64,000 nt of DNA from Schistocephalus solidus (lineage: Eukaryota; Platyhelminthes; Cestoda; Diphyllobothriidea; Diphyllobothriidae). The stretch is from contig WEDG01000247.1 of the NCBI GenBank assembly GCA_017591395.1, forward strand, positions 1-64,000, read 5' to 3'. The notes under the pieces were generated by a model. The model had not been told where the DNA came from. It made no database searches and saw only the letters and a program-made list of their open reading frames with translations. Positions within the stretch are counted from its first letter, which is position 1, and each line of letters starts with the position of its first letter. Made by a program: the position numbers and the translations under genes. This document shows, one piece after another, positions 1-11,336 of this stretch.

Positions 1-709
1 AACCCCCATATATAAGGGAGAGAGAGGACATCACCAAACAGTTTCCGACCAGTCAGCCTCACAAGTATCTGTTGCAAAATGATGGAGAAGATAATCAAAA
101 CGGAACTTATGAGGCATCTTGAAGAGAATAATTTGCTTAGGTTCATATCAACATAGATTTCGAAGTGGTCGATCCTGCCTCACAAACTTGCTCACATCAT
201 GGAAAGTTGGACAAAATCATTAGAAATGGGTTTGTCAGTCGATGCGGTCTACATTGACTTTAGCAAAGCCTTTGACAGGGTTCCACACAAACGTCTGATC
301 TTTAAGCTCCGTCAAATGGGTGTGACTGGCAACCTACTCAAATGGTTTGCCGACTTTCTCACAGATAGGCGCCAGCGTGTTTGTATCGGAGACACCAAGT
401 CTCACTGGGAAACCGTTCACAGTGGAGTTCTGCAGGGCAGCGTTCTGGGTCCCATTTTGTTTCTGATATACGTAAACGACTGCCTGGATTGTCTGACATG
501 CGAGAAGGTAATGTTCGCTGACGATTTGAAGTTATGGAACTCGATTGAAAAACCGGAGGATGCGCGAAAATTACAACAAAACTTAGATCGCTTGCAAACA
601 TGGTGTGATGAGTGGCTGCTGAACCTTAATCTTAACAAATGCCAAATAATCAAACTGCGGTCTAGCTCCAGAAGGCTGATTAGATTTAAATACCAGTACT
701 CCATCAGTG
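1..709 (+). mobile_element. LINE-A (CR1/jockey-like), 5' piece: reverse transcriptase palm
   Basis: This is the 5'-truncated start of a non-LTR retrotransposon. The first ~150 bases read as RT fingers (FRPVSLTSI, then an EKIIKTEL stretch). A frameshift follows at about 150-200. From 199 an open frame carries palm motif A (DFSKAFDRVPH), motif B (SGVLQGSVLGPILF) and motif C with the catalytic FADD at about 513-524. The frame stops being RT-like at 709, where a TIR element is inserted. The same protein resumes at 3283 (GHQLQEVNILKDLGIW). The element is plainly defective. Clade assignment is from motif style only. Confidence 0.88.
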
Positions 710-720
710 CCCTAATAGCA
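710..720 (+). repeat. Left terminal inverted repeat
   Basis: CCCTAATAGCA is the exact reverse complement of 3272-3282. It marks the left edge of the element inserted in the LINE RT frame. Confidence 0.85.
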
Positions 721-867
721 TGCATATATAGCACTTATATACTGTAACCGACCCGTATTAGATACGCGACGAATCCCAAATTAATAACGCCCAAATGAGA
801 ACAAGACAGTAAGGCGAAGAGTTTGGGGATTATTTGTAACTATAAATTGGAACTCTATTTGGGGCTT

Positions 868-950
868 GGTCCTGGGAGGATCCTTTGGTAGGGATTGGCT
901 GTCCTGGGAGAATCCTTTGGAAGGGATTGGCTGTCCTAGGGAGATCTTCG
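868..950 (+). repeat. 32-bp tandem repeat, about 2.5 copies
   Basis: A unit beginning TCCTGGGAG and containing ATCCTTTGG and GGGATTGGC repeats at a 32-bp period, with the third copy decayed. It is subterminal in the TIR element, where transposase-binding repeats can occur; that role is inference. Confidence 0.6.
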
Positions 951-1858
951 GGAGGTCCGTGGAGAAGGAGAGGCGATGGCTGGAGAAGCGTAAGAGAGCG
1001 GTCTCCGGTCCAAAGTGATGAGCCTCAATTCTCCTCGGTATTTATGTCATGTTCTCCAGACGATTTGATAGGTTTACATAGAATAGACCAATGGGTATGC
1101 GTAAATCACACGAAAACAACCAATAGGGTTAAGAGTTAGTATTTTATAGACTTCCGGGCTGGCGCTAGTAATCTGGGCTACTGGAGTAATCTGCTAGTAA
1201 TTTGGGCTATTAGAGAAAATCGAAAAACTTTGATTCCATCTTTACAATACGTAGATCACGACATTCCGAGATAGGACATAACCTCTGCTCATTGGTTAAT
1301 CTATATTAAGACTCCGTCATGTGATTGGTTGGCATGATAGTGTGTCTAGAGTAGGCGCGGTAAGCGGCCATCACACTTTTATTTCTCGTGGCTTGCGTAC
1401 GCACGTGGTTCACCGAAATTCTGCCTGCTCTTCTGTCGAACCCTATTTATCATTTACATTGCTTAACTGTTTCTTATATCAATTTATTTTGTTTATTAAT
1501 CATCTGCAATATATAGGCAGCCCTGTAAAAGGACTATTAGAAGGCATGTTGCCCGCGATGTAGCGAAAATATACCGCGAAGTTAAGAATGAACATCAAAT
1601 TCGTAAGTATGCTTGCTTCCCTAGAGATGGTTTTTATGTGTTAATAGAATTAATAGACCCGTGGCGTAAAGCCACATAGCCATTTACAATATCGGCTACT
1701 TACATACCCTTCCCCAAGTGGGAACATTGCACGTGAACCCTACAACCGCACAGCCCACCTAGTTAGAGGTTCACTTGCTCTGAAGGGTTGAAGTGGCAAT
1801 AAACAAAGGATTACAATCCCTGAACTTATACATTACTGTGCGGTTGTAGATATTGATC

Positions 1859-2843
1859 ATGAGCTCACAGCGGCATTCAAAGCGACCACGTCGTTACAGG
1901 GAAGAGGACTCCTACTTGTGGGACCAGACACCTACACTTTCACCGGTAGGTAGCATGTTGCACATATAAGTATGAATAGGAAAAACAATCAAATGCCATC
2001 TCTGAAACATCAGTGGAAACTCTGCCTTCCAGAGGATGTCCTCAGCAAGCAGGTAAGACTGTTATCTTATGAGTATTCATTGTTCTAGACGCATCTGTCT
2101 CAAAATCCCAAACGGAATTTCAGGCAGACATGTATCGACGTTTCAACATAATTGGGAAACGGCTGCTGCAAGTGCAGGCCACCCAACGTCGTATTCTAGC
2201 AAAACTGCGAACGTCGGAGGTTACTCTACCGACAGCTAGTACAGCTCCCATTCAAATGGGTATATCAATCCCCCTAAATCCAGTCGAACAGCCGATAGCC
2301 TGCCGTGCTGCTTTCAGATATTTACATGAACGGCTGCTGAATCCACATTTCAGCAGGGAACTGGTAAATACCCATCAATTGTTTACATTTTCAATTAGGA
2401 GTCATATTTATCCTGCCTCGGGGGCCGAAATACGGACGACTTCGTTAAGCGCATATTTTATGCAAATTTCGATGATGCTATAGCCCTGGAACTGAATTTC
2501 CAAGGACGCAAAGGCAAAGATGCTTTATCTGGGTCCAAATTATATGAACTTATTACAGGTGGGTATTAACATCTATTGTTAATTTCAAACAATTTAGAGC
2601 TGTACGTAAGGTGGAATGGCGGCGGCCGTCTAAACCTTTATGAGTTGGAGGCCGCATTTGTAAGGCGCCTGAAAAGGTCCCTCGACGCCGCCGGCAAGAG
2701 ATTTCAAAGGCACGTGCCTGAATTACCCTTTTATGGTGAGTTGATTTCCTTTCATATTGCTTAACTGTCTATTTTTAGAATGCCACCCAGGACTAGCCAC
2801 CTCCACTCCAAACCCCCATCTTCACAACCCGGCTAACCCCTGA
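1859..2843 (+). CDS. DUF4806-like protein gene inside a TIR element (6 exons, 265 aa)
   Basis: I built this model from splice sites. The exons are 1859-1945, 1980-2052, 2089-2363, 2399-2558, 2598-2735 and 2779-2843. All donors are GT, all acceptors AG, and every phase joins, giving 798 nt from ATG to TGA. Introns are very short (34-43 nt). The N-terminus is basic (MSSQRHSKRPRRYREE). Residues about 105-195 match the pattern of DUF4806: a hydrophobic start (IPLNPVEQ), then YLSCLGG, then ALELNFQGRKGKDAL and SKLYELI. DUF4806 has no settled function and is common in proteins spread with animal transposons. The C-terminal 65 residues are unplaced. No stops or frameshifts are present, unlike the surrounding LINE, so the insertion may be fairly young. 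Its role in transposition or binding of element DNA is unknown. Confidence 0.72.
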
Positions 2844-3271
2844 TTTAACGTTTTCCACAACCCCATATTGTTTATATTAAGTAGACTAATATCCATTATT
2901 GTACATATATTATTATGGACGTTTTATAATACACATTTTTTTATATTTCCATCAACCGTGTGTTTACATTTTGTACAACACGTTGAGAAAATGGGAAAAT
3001 GTGACTTTAGTGGCGTATACGCGAGCTATATCGGATGGGAAGTAATGGGTACGTTGTTGGCGGTCACGGTAAAGGAATAGTAATGGGGGTTCCGTATGTA
3101 TTCGTTTAAATGGGGGGTAAATTAGGTAGTATCCTACCCTTTTTCGTCTATTTCGACAAATATCGACATTTCGATATTGGGCATATCTCGGAAAAGCGGA
3201 CAAATTCGACATACGGTGGACATATGTATCTCGACATGTGGATATCCGTACGAGATACGTCTGATATGAAT

Positions 3272-3282
3272 TGCTATTAGGG
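3272..3282 (+). repeat. Right terminal inverted repeat
   Basis: TGCTATTAGGG is the exact inverse of 710-720, followed directly by TG (3283-3284) and the resumed LINE coding frame. Confidence 0.85.
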
Positions 3283-4060
3283 TGGTCACCAACTCCAGGA
3301 GGTAAACATTCTAAAGGACTTGGGTATATGGATAACACCAACTCTAAAACCATCGTCGCACTGTGCGAATATCGCAAAGAAAGCTATGTGTATCTTAGGC
3401 GCAATCAGGAGGTCCTTCGTTAATTTTGACGGACAGATTTTTGGGTGCGTGTTTGGAACATTTATCCGGCCGGTGTTGGAATATTGCGTTCAGGCGTGGC
3501 GCCCTTGGACGAAACATGACTACGCTCTGCTGGAGAAAGTTCAACGGAGGGCAACGAAACTAGTCAGCGCATTGGAATGCCTACCCTATGAGGGCCGCCT
3601 AGAAAGACTTAAAATTTTTCCTCTCTCTTATAGGCAATACAGAGGGAAATGATCTTAGTCTTCAAACTGGTCAGAGGAGTTGATTGTGCTCTTCAGATGG
3701 CCAACTTTTTTGAATTGGCAAACATGACAAGTCTCCGAGGTCACCAATACAAACTGAAAAGAAATCAAGCCAAACTTGAAGTGCGGGCCAACTTCTTTTC
3801 CCAACGGGTGATTGACGAATGGAACAAACTGCCAGCCTCAGTTGTTCAGGCTGAAAGCGTTGAAATGTTTAAAAGAAGACTTTATGCATTTTTACTTGAT
3901 GAACATATAATTAGTCGACAGCAATGATTGATATACTAAAACGACTATCGCCATGTAACATTTGCTTGTTTTGCTAGCGTCTATCTGTAAATAGGGTTTT
4001 CAAAGGCTCTGCCTATCTCCCTTATATATACTGAATTATACTGAATTAAAGTATTTTCAG
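3283..4060 (+). mobile_element. LINE-A 3' piece: RT C-terminal region and 3' tail
   Basis: This continues the LINE interrupted at 709. It encodes the thumb and C-terminal region typical of CR1/jockey elements: ILKDLGIWITPTLKPSSHC, FIRPVLEYCVQAW, EKVQRRATKLVSALE, then after a frameshift near 3648 FKLVRG and FFSQRVIDEWNKLP. The frame ends at 3927. The 3' end, at about 4026-4048, holds a short tandem ATACTGAATT repeat, the kind of terminal microrepeat seen at CR1-type 3' ends. Confidence 0.88.
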
Positions 4061-4320
4061 GAGAAAACACTGCAGCTTGTTGAACAGATTAAAGTTTAGG
4101 ACAGTGAAGTGTTGACACAGGTGTAGTACTTCTCCTTTCAATGTTGTGGATCTGGTCTTCTGTACTAGCAGCAAATATGCCGGCTAGCGGCTGCTAGCTG
4201 TAGACTGAGAAATAACCCGATTACGGACTGCAGAGCCAGCAATATTGCCTTCAGCATGAAGTCCGGCATAGGATTCAGAGTCCGTGGACGCCATCAGAAC
4301 GGAAGAGAGCTTCCAGAGAA

Positions 4321-6141
4321 TCAGCACCCAAATTCGCGGAAGGTGTCCTGAATGTAGAAAACTAGTGACAGCTCTCGTAAACAAAGGATAGTTTTGCTGA
4401 ATTTTAATACTTCGGGTAGTTTATTCCAGATTGCTATAGCGTTTACCGAAAAAAACTGACGGTATTTAACGGTGCGTGCCAAAGGGAGAAATAAGAATAC
4501 ATCTCTATGATTGGTGCGCCGACAGTGGTCGAGCTGCCTCAGGGATGTAAGGGGGTTAAAGGTAAAACCGTTTAAAAGCTTGAACAGTAAAAATAGTCCC
4601 TTCTGTAATCTACGAAGCCACAACGGGTCGAGTCTTGTTAGCTCACAGCGCTGTTGGTAGGACAGGTTTCTGTGCTCTGAAGTAATAACTCTTTTAGTAA
4701 AGAAGTGCTGGACTGATTCTATCTTCCTCCGTTCACTCGCGTGCAGAAGGCTAAATAGAAACGAGCAGTATTCCAGACTAGGTCTGACATACATTTTATA
4801 AAGGCTGGTCCTAATATTGAGGGCTTTAAAATTTCTGAGAATAAACCCAGTGATTTGGCGTGCTTTAGAGACAATCAGGGCGCAGTGCTCTGACAGATTA
4901 AGACTACTAGAATATAATATGCCCAGATCCGTTATAAACCCGGGCACATTTAAATCATGACCGTCTATGCTTAGATGAGGCTGATGGTTGTCACAACTAA
5001 CCATAACGGAGCATTTGTGCCAAGAGAGCGAAAGGCGCCATGTGCGACACCACTGAGCGAAGGCTTGAAGATCCTTTTTTAAGAGCTCAAGCACAATGTG
5101 GCGATCGACCGGTTTATAACGATAGGCAACTTTTAAATCATCAGCGTATATAAAGGGCCTACCATACTGAAAACAATCAGGAACATCGTTTACAAAAAGG
5201 CAAAATAGAATCGGGCCGAGTACACTACACTGAATAACTCCACTCCTCACGTGCGTGGGGTTGGAGATAACATCGGAAATTTTTACCCGTTGTGCGCGAT
5301 CATTCAAATAGGAGGATATTAAGTTCAGAAGCTTGTTACCTATGCCGAAGGAGGTAAGTTTCAGCAGGAGGAGATCGTGGTCAACACGATCAAAAGCCTT
5401 CGTGAAGTCGAAATAAACGGTGTAAATTGCAAAACCACTATCTCTAGATTGTAGCACATGATCAAAGTAAGAGAGCTGGCAGGTGTCACAAGATCTTTTT
5501 TCGAGAAACCCATGCTGAGCCGCATTAAGTAGGTTATTCTCTGTTAGGTGACGCATCAACTTGTCTTTAATCAAGGTCTCTAATATCTTCGAGGCTGCTG
5601 GCAGTGTATTTATTGGCCTAAAGTCGTCAAATGACGTAGTTCTGCCGTGTTTGGGTATAGGCAAAATGTGCGATTCCTTCCATAAAATAGGGAAGGTTTC
5701 ACTTTCAAGAGCAAGATTGAATATCTTATACAGAAGTGACGGAAATATATCATTTGCATCCGCCTTTAGAACGCTGACCGGGACGCCATCTGGTCCAGGA
5801 CTGTAAGATTGGCGAGAACGCCGAATGGCTACGGTTACGTCCCAGAGGGTAAAAGTTATGTTTTTCGAGGACGTTACCGGTCCAAACCCGGACGTTTGGA
5901 AAGGGGCGACCGAATGTTCACTGAAAGTTCTAGACAAGAAAGCATTGAAGCTATCAGCCGTCAACTTAGCGTCAGCTATAGGGTTTCCAAAAAGCATCTC
6001 GAAGTACAGGGTACTGAGTTTTTTTCTCTGCGATTTTACAGTCCGCGAAAAGAGTTTTGCAACATTGTACGAAGGGTTTTCGGCAAAGTTAACCTCTTCA
6101 GCTAGTCGCTTTTTCTTCGGAGAGCCTCTTAGCCTGTTCAA
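4321..6141 (-). pseudogene. LINE-B reverse transcriptase, 606-codon open frame
   Basis: This is a long open frame with all RT blocks. The order is the PGPDGVPVSVLK finger motif, DDFRPINTLPAASKILE, QHGFLEKRSCDTC, motif A (YFDFTKAFDRVDH), motif B (SGVIQCSVLGP, where the usual Q-G-S is Q-C-S), and motif C with YADD at about 5139-5149. Then come the thumb (LSWHKCSVM, DLGILYSSSLNLSEHC) and a CR1-type tail (IAIWNKLPEVLKFS). The G-to-C change in motif B would probably impair the enzyme. The true product would be an endonuclease-RT fusion, but the linker upstream contains stops, so it is called a pseudogene. Confidence 0.85.
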
Positions 6142-6448
6142 AGATTTGCTGGATCAATGGCAGGACGGAAGTGTCATTTAGTCGATGAAAACGACGCGAG
6201 AGTCTACGCAATCTACGGCGGAAAAGGTAAAGGGAGGTAGACTTCATCCTTGACATTAATTATTTTTCTTACGAGGAACAAAACGAGAAATAAGTGGACC
6301 TAGAACTTGGTAGAATGTATCAGTACAAACATTCACATCCAAACATAGAAAGAAGTTAGTCCAATCGTGGGAATTAAGATGTGTTAGTAATTCCCCATAT
6401 TTTCTGATCGGAAATCACGGGAAAAACTATATTTTTGAAAAGTTTTCG

Positions 6449-7267
6449 TCAGCCTCGAGTTCTAGTGAAGAAGCAACTATAGCATGGTCTGAACTCCCAA
6501 GTGGGTCTAAAGGTGAAACTGACAGTGGCTGACAACCTCTGCAGAAGATAAAGATCAAGTATGTTTGATCCTCGGGTGGGAAAATCAACTACCTGATCCC
6601 ACATGCCAGTATCTATGGCCTCAAGCAAGTTTTCGAACTTTGCAGGACCGGAAGGTGGAAACCAATGAATTTCAGGGAGATTGAAGTCACCTGCAATCAA
6701 GCAGTACTTCATATTTAGGTCAACTGCGGCATGAAATGCCTGTGAGAGACGGAGATCGTAATCCCCACTTGCGTTTGGGGGGCGATAGACACAACCGACG
6801 AGTAAAGAGTAGTTATCTTTAAGAACTACTCGGAGCCAACAGCTCTCTTCTACCGCGGTAAATTGTCGATAATCCAACGGCAGAAAGGTAAGTGGCTGCT
6901 TAATATAGATGCAGCTCCCTCCGCCACAGACCTCGTGTCGATCGTTACGAATATAGTCGTACCCTTGAATATTGAGTTCAGAGTTGAATACACAGGGTGT
7001 TGCCGAAGTCTCTGTAACTATTACAATGTCGGGGCAGTGAATGAAAACCAGAGTCTGGAGCAATGGCATCTTATTAAGCAGAGATCTGGCATTTAATACG
7101 AATAATTTAAGCGCGCACGTTTTTGGTTTCTGAGAAGGGACAGTTAGGCTGTCAGGGTGAATGCCTTCGGCCAAAGAAATGCTCTTTTCACTTGAACTTT
7201 TTGTCCGTTTCTTATTTGGAGATGTGCCTCGCCATTGGTCCTTCGTGTTTCCAGTTCTATTATTCAC
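6449..7267 (-). pseudogene. LINE-B endonuclease domain
   Basis: Exonuclease-endonuclease-phosphatase fold motifs appear in order: LNARSLLNKM, VTETS, GGGSCIYIK, GCVYRPPNA and AGDFNLPEIHW. The last conserved block (PLGSSDHA) is present only in the next frame, so a 1-nt indel lies at about 6498-6512. This domain nicks target DNA to prime reverse transcription in LINEs. The chain ends 25-30 residues after the shift. Confidence 0.82.
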
Positions 7268-7289
7268 TGTCTCATTTTTATTCGCTCCT

Positions 7290-7960
7290 TCAGTCCGTAT
7301 TCCGGTTGAAAAAAAACTTCAGAATGCAGGCCCCGTAGGGTTGCTTTTCTCTGTAGCAGGAGCTGTGCCTGTGCTTCGTTTTTCCAAGATGATTTTTAAG
7401 AGGTCTTGGTCGAGAATTTGATTCGGGTGCGGACAGAGCTTTCCCTATTCTATATGCCTTGAGAATGTGGATGGACTCGCCGTCCGTTAGCATCGTTTTT
7501 GCATACAATTGAAGGAGATCCAAGTCATGTTTGACTCGCTCCTTTGGAACACTTGAAGCTGACTCCGGGACCCCTTTAATGACTACATTATGTTTTCGAC
7601 TCAAACGAGGGCCGTTTGTTACTAGATCTTTCAGCTGAGTGAGTACTGGTAACCAATTCACTTGGCCCGGTAGGTCCACATGAACTGGGTGTTGGGCAGG
7701 CTAGAGCCAAATCTCTGCACGACTTGTTCTTCTTAGACCTTTTCTTCTTTGGCTTAACGAACTCGCCAACCTCTTCAACATCGCATGTTGGTGCAACGGC
7801 TACCAGTGATGTAGCGATGGGCGGTAAAGCCAGATTGGTGCTGATGCTACCCGAACTAAGTACTGCTGGAGTGGCGCAAGGACTAGATGGGGCTCCCTTC
7901 GGAAGACGCGAAGATTCCTCTGGTTTACCGGGTCCAGCTATCGCGATATGTTTAATGTGA
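7290..7960 (-). pseudogene. LINE-B ORF1-like (RNA-binding) region
   Basis: On the minus strand 7960-7680 reads as a Ser/Ala/Pro-rich segment followed by a basic patch (KPKKKRSKKNKSC). After a +1 shift near 7680 the frame continues with RKHNVVIKGVPES and HILKAYRIGK. That pattern is typical of the RRM-like segment of LINE ORF1/gag proteins. No CCHC knuckle is visible. The product would be an RNA-binding chaperone in an intact element. Confidence 0.6.
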
Positions 7961-8072
7961 CTTTTATGTAAGCTCCATAAATTCAGATAAGGGCCTGAGG
8001 TGTGTGATAGGAACGTAAACGGCGAATATAATATAGACGTTTACGAATTTTTGTAAAAAGAGCATCGATATG

Positions 8073-9379
8073 TTAAGAAAATGAAAGATTTGATGTCACA
8101 GTAACGCAAAGGTACCGAAAAGAGGATACCTCGTTCGGAAGGACGGCTGAGAATTGAGAACTAGGGGATGGTCGCAGGTGAAAAACACATGGGACAGACT
8201 TCTCATGGTTCAGTTGAAGGCCATTGCCTGACGACCAGGCTGCAACATGGTCAAGACCAGCCTTCAGACACTGGAGATGTGTCTGATTTTTAAGAGGATG
8301 ACCAATAACCATGTCGTCGGCATATTTGATGTACAGACAGTCATTTGGTGACCTCAAATCATCAGTGTGAAGGGAGACGAGGTGGGGCGATAAGATGGCA
8401 CCTTGAAGAACACTGCAGTTTTTTGGAAGGACAGTAGACTCCCGCTTGCCGGATTGTACGAATTGAGTGCGAGAAGTAAAATAATCTTCAAGCCAAGAGA
8501 CAACCCAGCCGGGAGAGCCAGACGCGGATGTTTTTTTAAGAAGGAGATGGCGCGGGATGGTGTTGAAGGCAGAGGAGTAGTCAAGAAATGCGCATGCGTA
8601 CGCATGGCAGCCCTTATCTTAGTCTCGTATAGCCGAATGTAATACAAGGGCAACAGCATCTAGGGTATTACGCTGGGTCTTATAGGCAAATTGTAATAGG
8701 TCGGAGAAATTGGAGGAAAAAGGCTTAATTGTATTGAGAGCGACTCGTTCAGCAATCTTCAGTAAAGCGGAAGAGCAGGCTATTGGACGGAAATATTTCG
8801 GACCAAAATTAGCGGACTTTTTAGGGATGGGAGTGATTCTTACTGAACGCCAAATGTCAGGAATCTTTGACTCCATGAACGACATGTTTATAAGGTGTGT
8901 CAAAATAGGGGAAATCTGAGAGCAGCAGTATTTTAAAACAAATGGTGAGACTTCATCCGGCACAGCAGCAGTTGAACCACGAACATTTTTCAGATGTTTC
9001 TCCACTGTTGCCACTGACACAGGAGAAAAAACGCTTGGTGGTAACGAAAGGTTGTTTGTGGGGGATTGGAGTCAGTAGAAGTTTGGATAAAATGTTTGTT
9101 TAGATCGTCTAAATCAGCATCAACATGTGCCAGTTTACCACATTGGCCAGTGAGACGCTTAAGATTCCTCCAGAGTTCAGCAAAGGAAAGCCGAAAAGAA
9201 GGTTTGGACGGAGAGGCAAAAAGCTGACTAACAAACAAATCATTTAGTCTGCGAATCTCCCTTTTTATTAGGATGTATACCTCCTTTAGACAGCCTCGGA
9301 GGCCTAGCTTGTAAAGAAGTTCTTTTTTACGTCTTAAAGATTTTAGATAAGGGGAAGAAATTCTGTCAGGTCGGACCAA
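8073..9379 (-). pseudogene. LINE-C reverse transcriptase, fragmented
   Basis: RT blocks are spread over four overlapping frames: 9379-8990 (pre-RT linker), 9020-8619 (FVLKYCCSQ, IPKKSANFGPKYFRPIACSS, QFAYKTQRNTLDAVALV), 8659-8354 and 8357-8073. Motif C (YADD) lies at about 8313-8324, followed by GLQLNHEKS. At least three frameshifts separate the blocks, so no functional enzyme can be made. Confidence 0.8.
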
Positions 9380-9484
9380 AACTGTATTAAGAGGACAACG
9401 AATATTAAAAATTTCTTTTAAAAATGTTGTAAGGAAGCTGGAACACGACTCAACATTGGATTGACTGAGGAAAACGGGAATAGT

Positions 9485-10354
9485 CTACGATATGCAAGTC
9501 TGGAGAAGAAAAATGTTTTCCGGGGATGTGACGTGAACCTTAACTTTCCTTTCGGGTTTGAGTAGCAGCGCACGTGTAGAAGCGGAGTAAATTTTTGGAA
9601 GGCCTAATAATACAGAGTGATCAGAACCAGATAATGGAGCTCTGTTCTTAACAAGGAAGAACTTGGATTGGTTAGTCAAAACGTGATCAAGAGGGGCATC
9701 AGCGTGAGTATTAAAGGAAACAAGGTCATCAAAGCCTAATAACGTAAACGGACGTAAATTCACACGATAAAAATCACCACATAAGACAATGAGATGCTCG
9801 CAGGACAATAAAGCAAGTTTTTCCAAAAGAACGTCAAAGAAACGGTTAAGCGCACCTTCACAGGTAGAGGGGGAAATATAGCTACTAACAAATATGATCC
9901 CCTTAAATGTATATAAAAATCGGGTCTTACAGATGACAGCAATAACGTTTATCAAATCCTCAGAGTAGGAAAATAAGTACTTACAGTTAAAACACCAATC
10001 CTTATTGACCAAAATAGCCACCCCACCGCCTCTACTGGAGGATGAAGATTTTAGATCTGCTCGAAAGCAACAGAAAGACGGGGGGTTAATTAGCTGTGCG
10101 TCAAGGTCACTGTTTAACCATGTCTCTTGAATAAAAATCACTTGAGTCTTACTCTGTTCTTTTTTCAACAAAAGTAACTCCATATCATGAGTTTTGTTGA
10201 AGATCGAACGATAATTTGTTAAAAGAAAGCCTGAAATTGACAGTTTGTCGTTCGGTTGACGCTTCAAGGCGAATTGCCAAACGCAGCGGTGTTTTTTTCC
10301 ACTGCGAAGGTTTTTGTTGATAAAAGCGTGAAGATATGAGCAAGGGGGAATCAC
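9485..10354 (-). pseudogene. LINE-C endonuclease domain
   Basis: A 289-codon frame has AP-type endonuclease motifs: LLTNYRSIFNK, IFIQETWLNSDLD, RGGGVAILVNKD, IVLCGDFYRVNL (in place of GDFN) and the terminal GSDHSVLLGL. It is almost intact, but the downstream RT is shattered. Confidence 0.8.
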
Positions 10355-10689
10355 ACGTCCTACATATTGGCCGAAAAGTGCAACAGCTGGCTTCAGGGAA
10401 ATTATTCGGTAAATTTTTCAGTATGCTTGCATTCGAAAAGGTGCTAGCGTAGTGTATAGATGACCTTATAGACATTGTTCAGACAAAAAAATAAGCCTAA
10501 AAAACAGAATATCAAATAAAAATAGGTAGAGGAGTGTACAGTTACAGAAAATTTCCTCGTGAATGGAGAGCAAACAAAAATGGTAGCTCAAATTCAAAAG
10601 CCCGTGCACGAATGAGTATATAAACAAATCAGCAAGGCCCCCGAGACACTATAAATTATGAAAATATTATAAAATTCCTAAATTCAAAA

Positions 10690-10866
10690 AGGCCAAGCGA
10701 TCGAACTTCTATTCCATAAGATACGCGATAATATGGAATGTTCTGCCAAGTTCTATTAGAAATAGTCGAACCCTACTAGAATTAAAAATAAAAAGCAAAC
10801 AATATCGGTTTAATTATACCAAACATTTATTTTTTAATACGATAGGATATTTTTCAACTCAGTAAT
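10690..10866 (+). mobile_element. LINE 3' tail fragment
   Basis: The + strand encodes RSNFYSIRYAIIWNVLPSSI then NSRTLLELKIKSKQYRFN, ending in a stop at 10864-10866. This is the hallmark C-terminus of jockey/CR1 LINEs (W-N-x-L-P-x-x-I-R). The rest of that element is not adjacent on this strand. Confidence 0.65.
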
Positions 10867-11336
10867 TTAACATAGAATTCGGGCCGAATGCGCTCTGATA
10901 ATGCCAACTTCGGGAATCACGCGTTTTACGACGCGGTAGTTACTATCGGCGATAGCTACTTCAATTCTGATTCTTCCCGATGAGCTGGCGTATCTGCACC
11001 TAGAAGTCAAGCTGCAAATCCAAACGTCTTTTGCGATGACGGCGATAGCCATTTTACTAGAGCTGGATACTCGGGTCAGAAGCTCCCACGAGTAGTTATT
11101 TCACATAGACTGGAAGTGTACAAAAAGGAGACACTAGTAACACAGTCGACAAATGTTTAAGTTTTTTTATTCAAACTTTACTTTATCAATGCACTTTTCC
11201 TAATTTTCCTTGTGCCATGCTTTGTTATACTGTTTCGGTTCGCATATGCTAAACTGGTTTCACGAATCATGAAGATTAGCTTTGGTTAATATTGGTTGCG
11301 CAGCGTGTACTTAGGGGTGGTCTCGTATTCTCCACC
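10867..11336 (+). other. Upstream region of DIS3L
   Basis: This is the gap between the LINE tail and the DIS3L start codon. No TATA box or clear initiator is visible. The start codon sits in a good context (CCACC before ATG at 11337). A 61-codon minus-strand frame at 11052-10867 is not recognisable. Confidence 0.35.

Larger units (their letters stand above)
710..3282 (+). mobile_element. 2573-bp TIR element inserted in LINE-A
   Basis: The ends are 11-bp perfect inverted repeats, CCCTAATAGCA at 710-720 and TGCTATTAGGG at 3272-3282, followed by weaker similarity. The flanks are TG at 708-709 and TG at 3283-3284, which looks like a 2-bp target duplication. Removing the element plus one TG restores the LINE reading frame (YSIS joined to GHQLQEV), which fixes both boundaries to the base. 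Inside lies a six-exon gene with a DUF4806-like domain and no recognisable transposase or DDE triad. The superfamily is unknown. It may be a non-autonomous element carrying a gene, or an autonomous one whose enzyme I do not recognise. Confidence 0.85.
4184..7945 (-). mobile_element. LINE-B (CR1-like), nearly complete but defective
   Basis: Read on the minus strand this element runs from about 7945 (5') to about 4184 (3'). In order it has an ORF1-like region, an apurinic-type endonuclease and a reverse transcriptase with a long C-terminal tail. Breaks include a frameshift in ORF1 near 7680, a frameshift in the endonuclease near 6498-6512, stops in the linker 6142-6448, and a frameshift near 6140. 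The 5' end abuts RT sequence of LINE-C near 7945, which suggests LINE-B inserted into LINE-C. The 3' limit is uncertain; 4061-4183 is not assigned. Confidence 0.8.
7945..10475 (-). mobile_element. LINE-C (L2/Rex-like, tentative), 3' part missing
   Basis: On the minus strand it has an endonuclease (10354-9485), then RT broken into several frames (9379-8073). Beyond 8073 the RT thumb continues with stops (HIDALFTKIRKRLYYIRRLRSYHTP) to about 7945, where LINE-B begins. The style of the NTLDAVALVLH and YADDMVIG segments resembles L2/Rex1-like elements. Loss of the 3' end is unusual for a LINE and is best explained by LINE-B inserting into it. Confidence 0.75.

Noticed and set aside
1..4048. An inverted repeat between the window start (ATATATAAGGGAGAGAG) and the LINE-A 3' end (TATCTCCCTTATATATA)
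   Set aside because: The start sequence is in frame with RT coding (ERTSPNSFRPVSL), so the match is more likely chance in AT-rich text than a terminal repeat.
10867..11052. A 61-codon minus-strand frame divergent from DIS3L
   Set aside because: No recognisable domain, no splice partner, and it abuts LINE debris; too weak to call.
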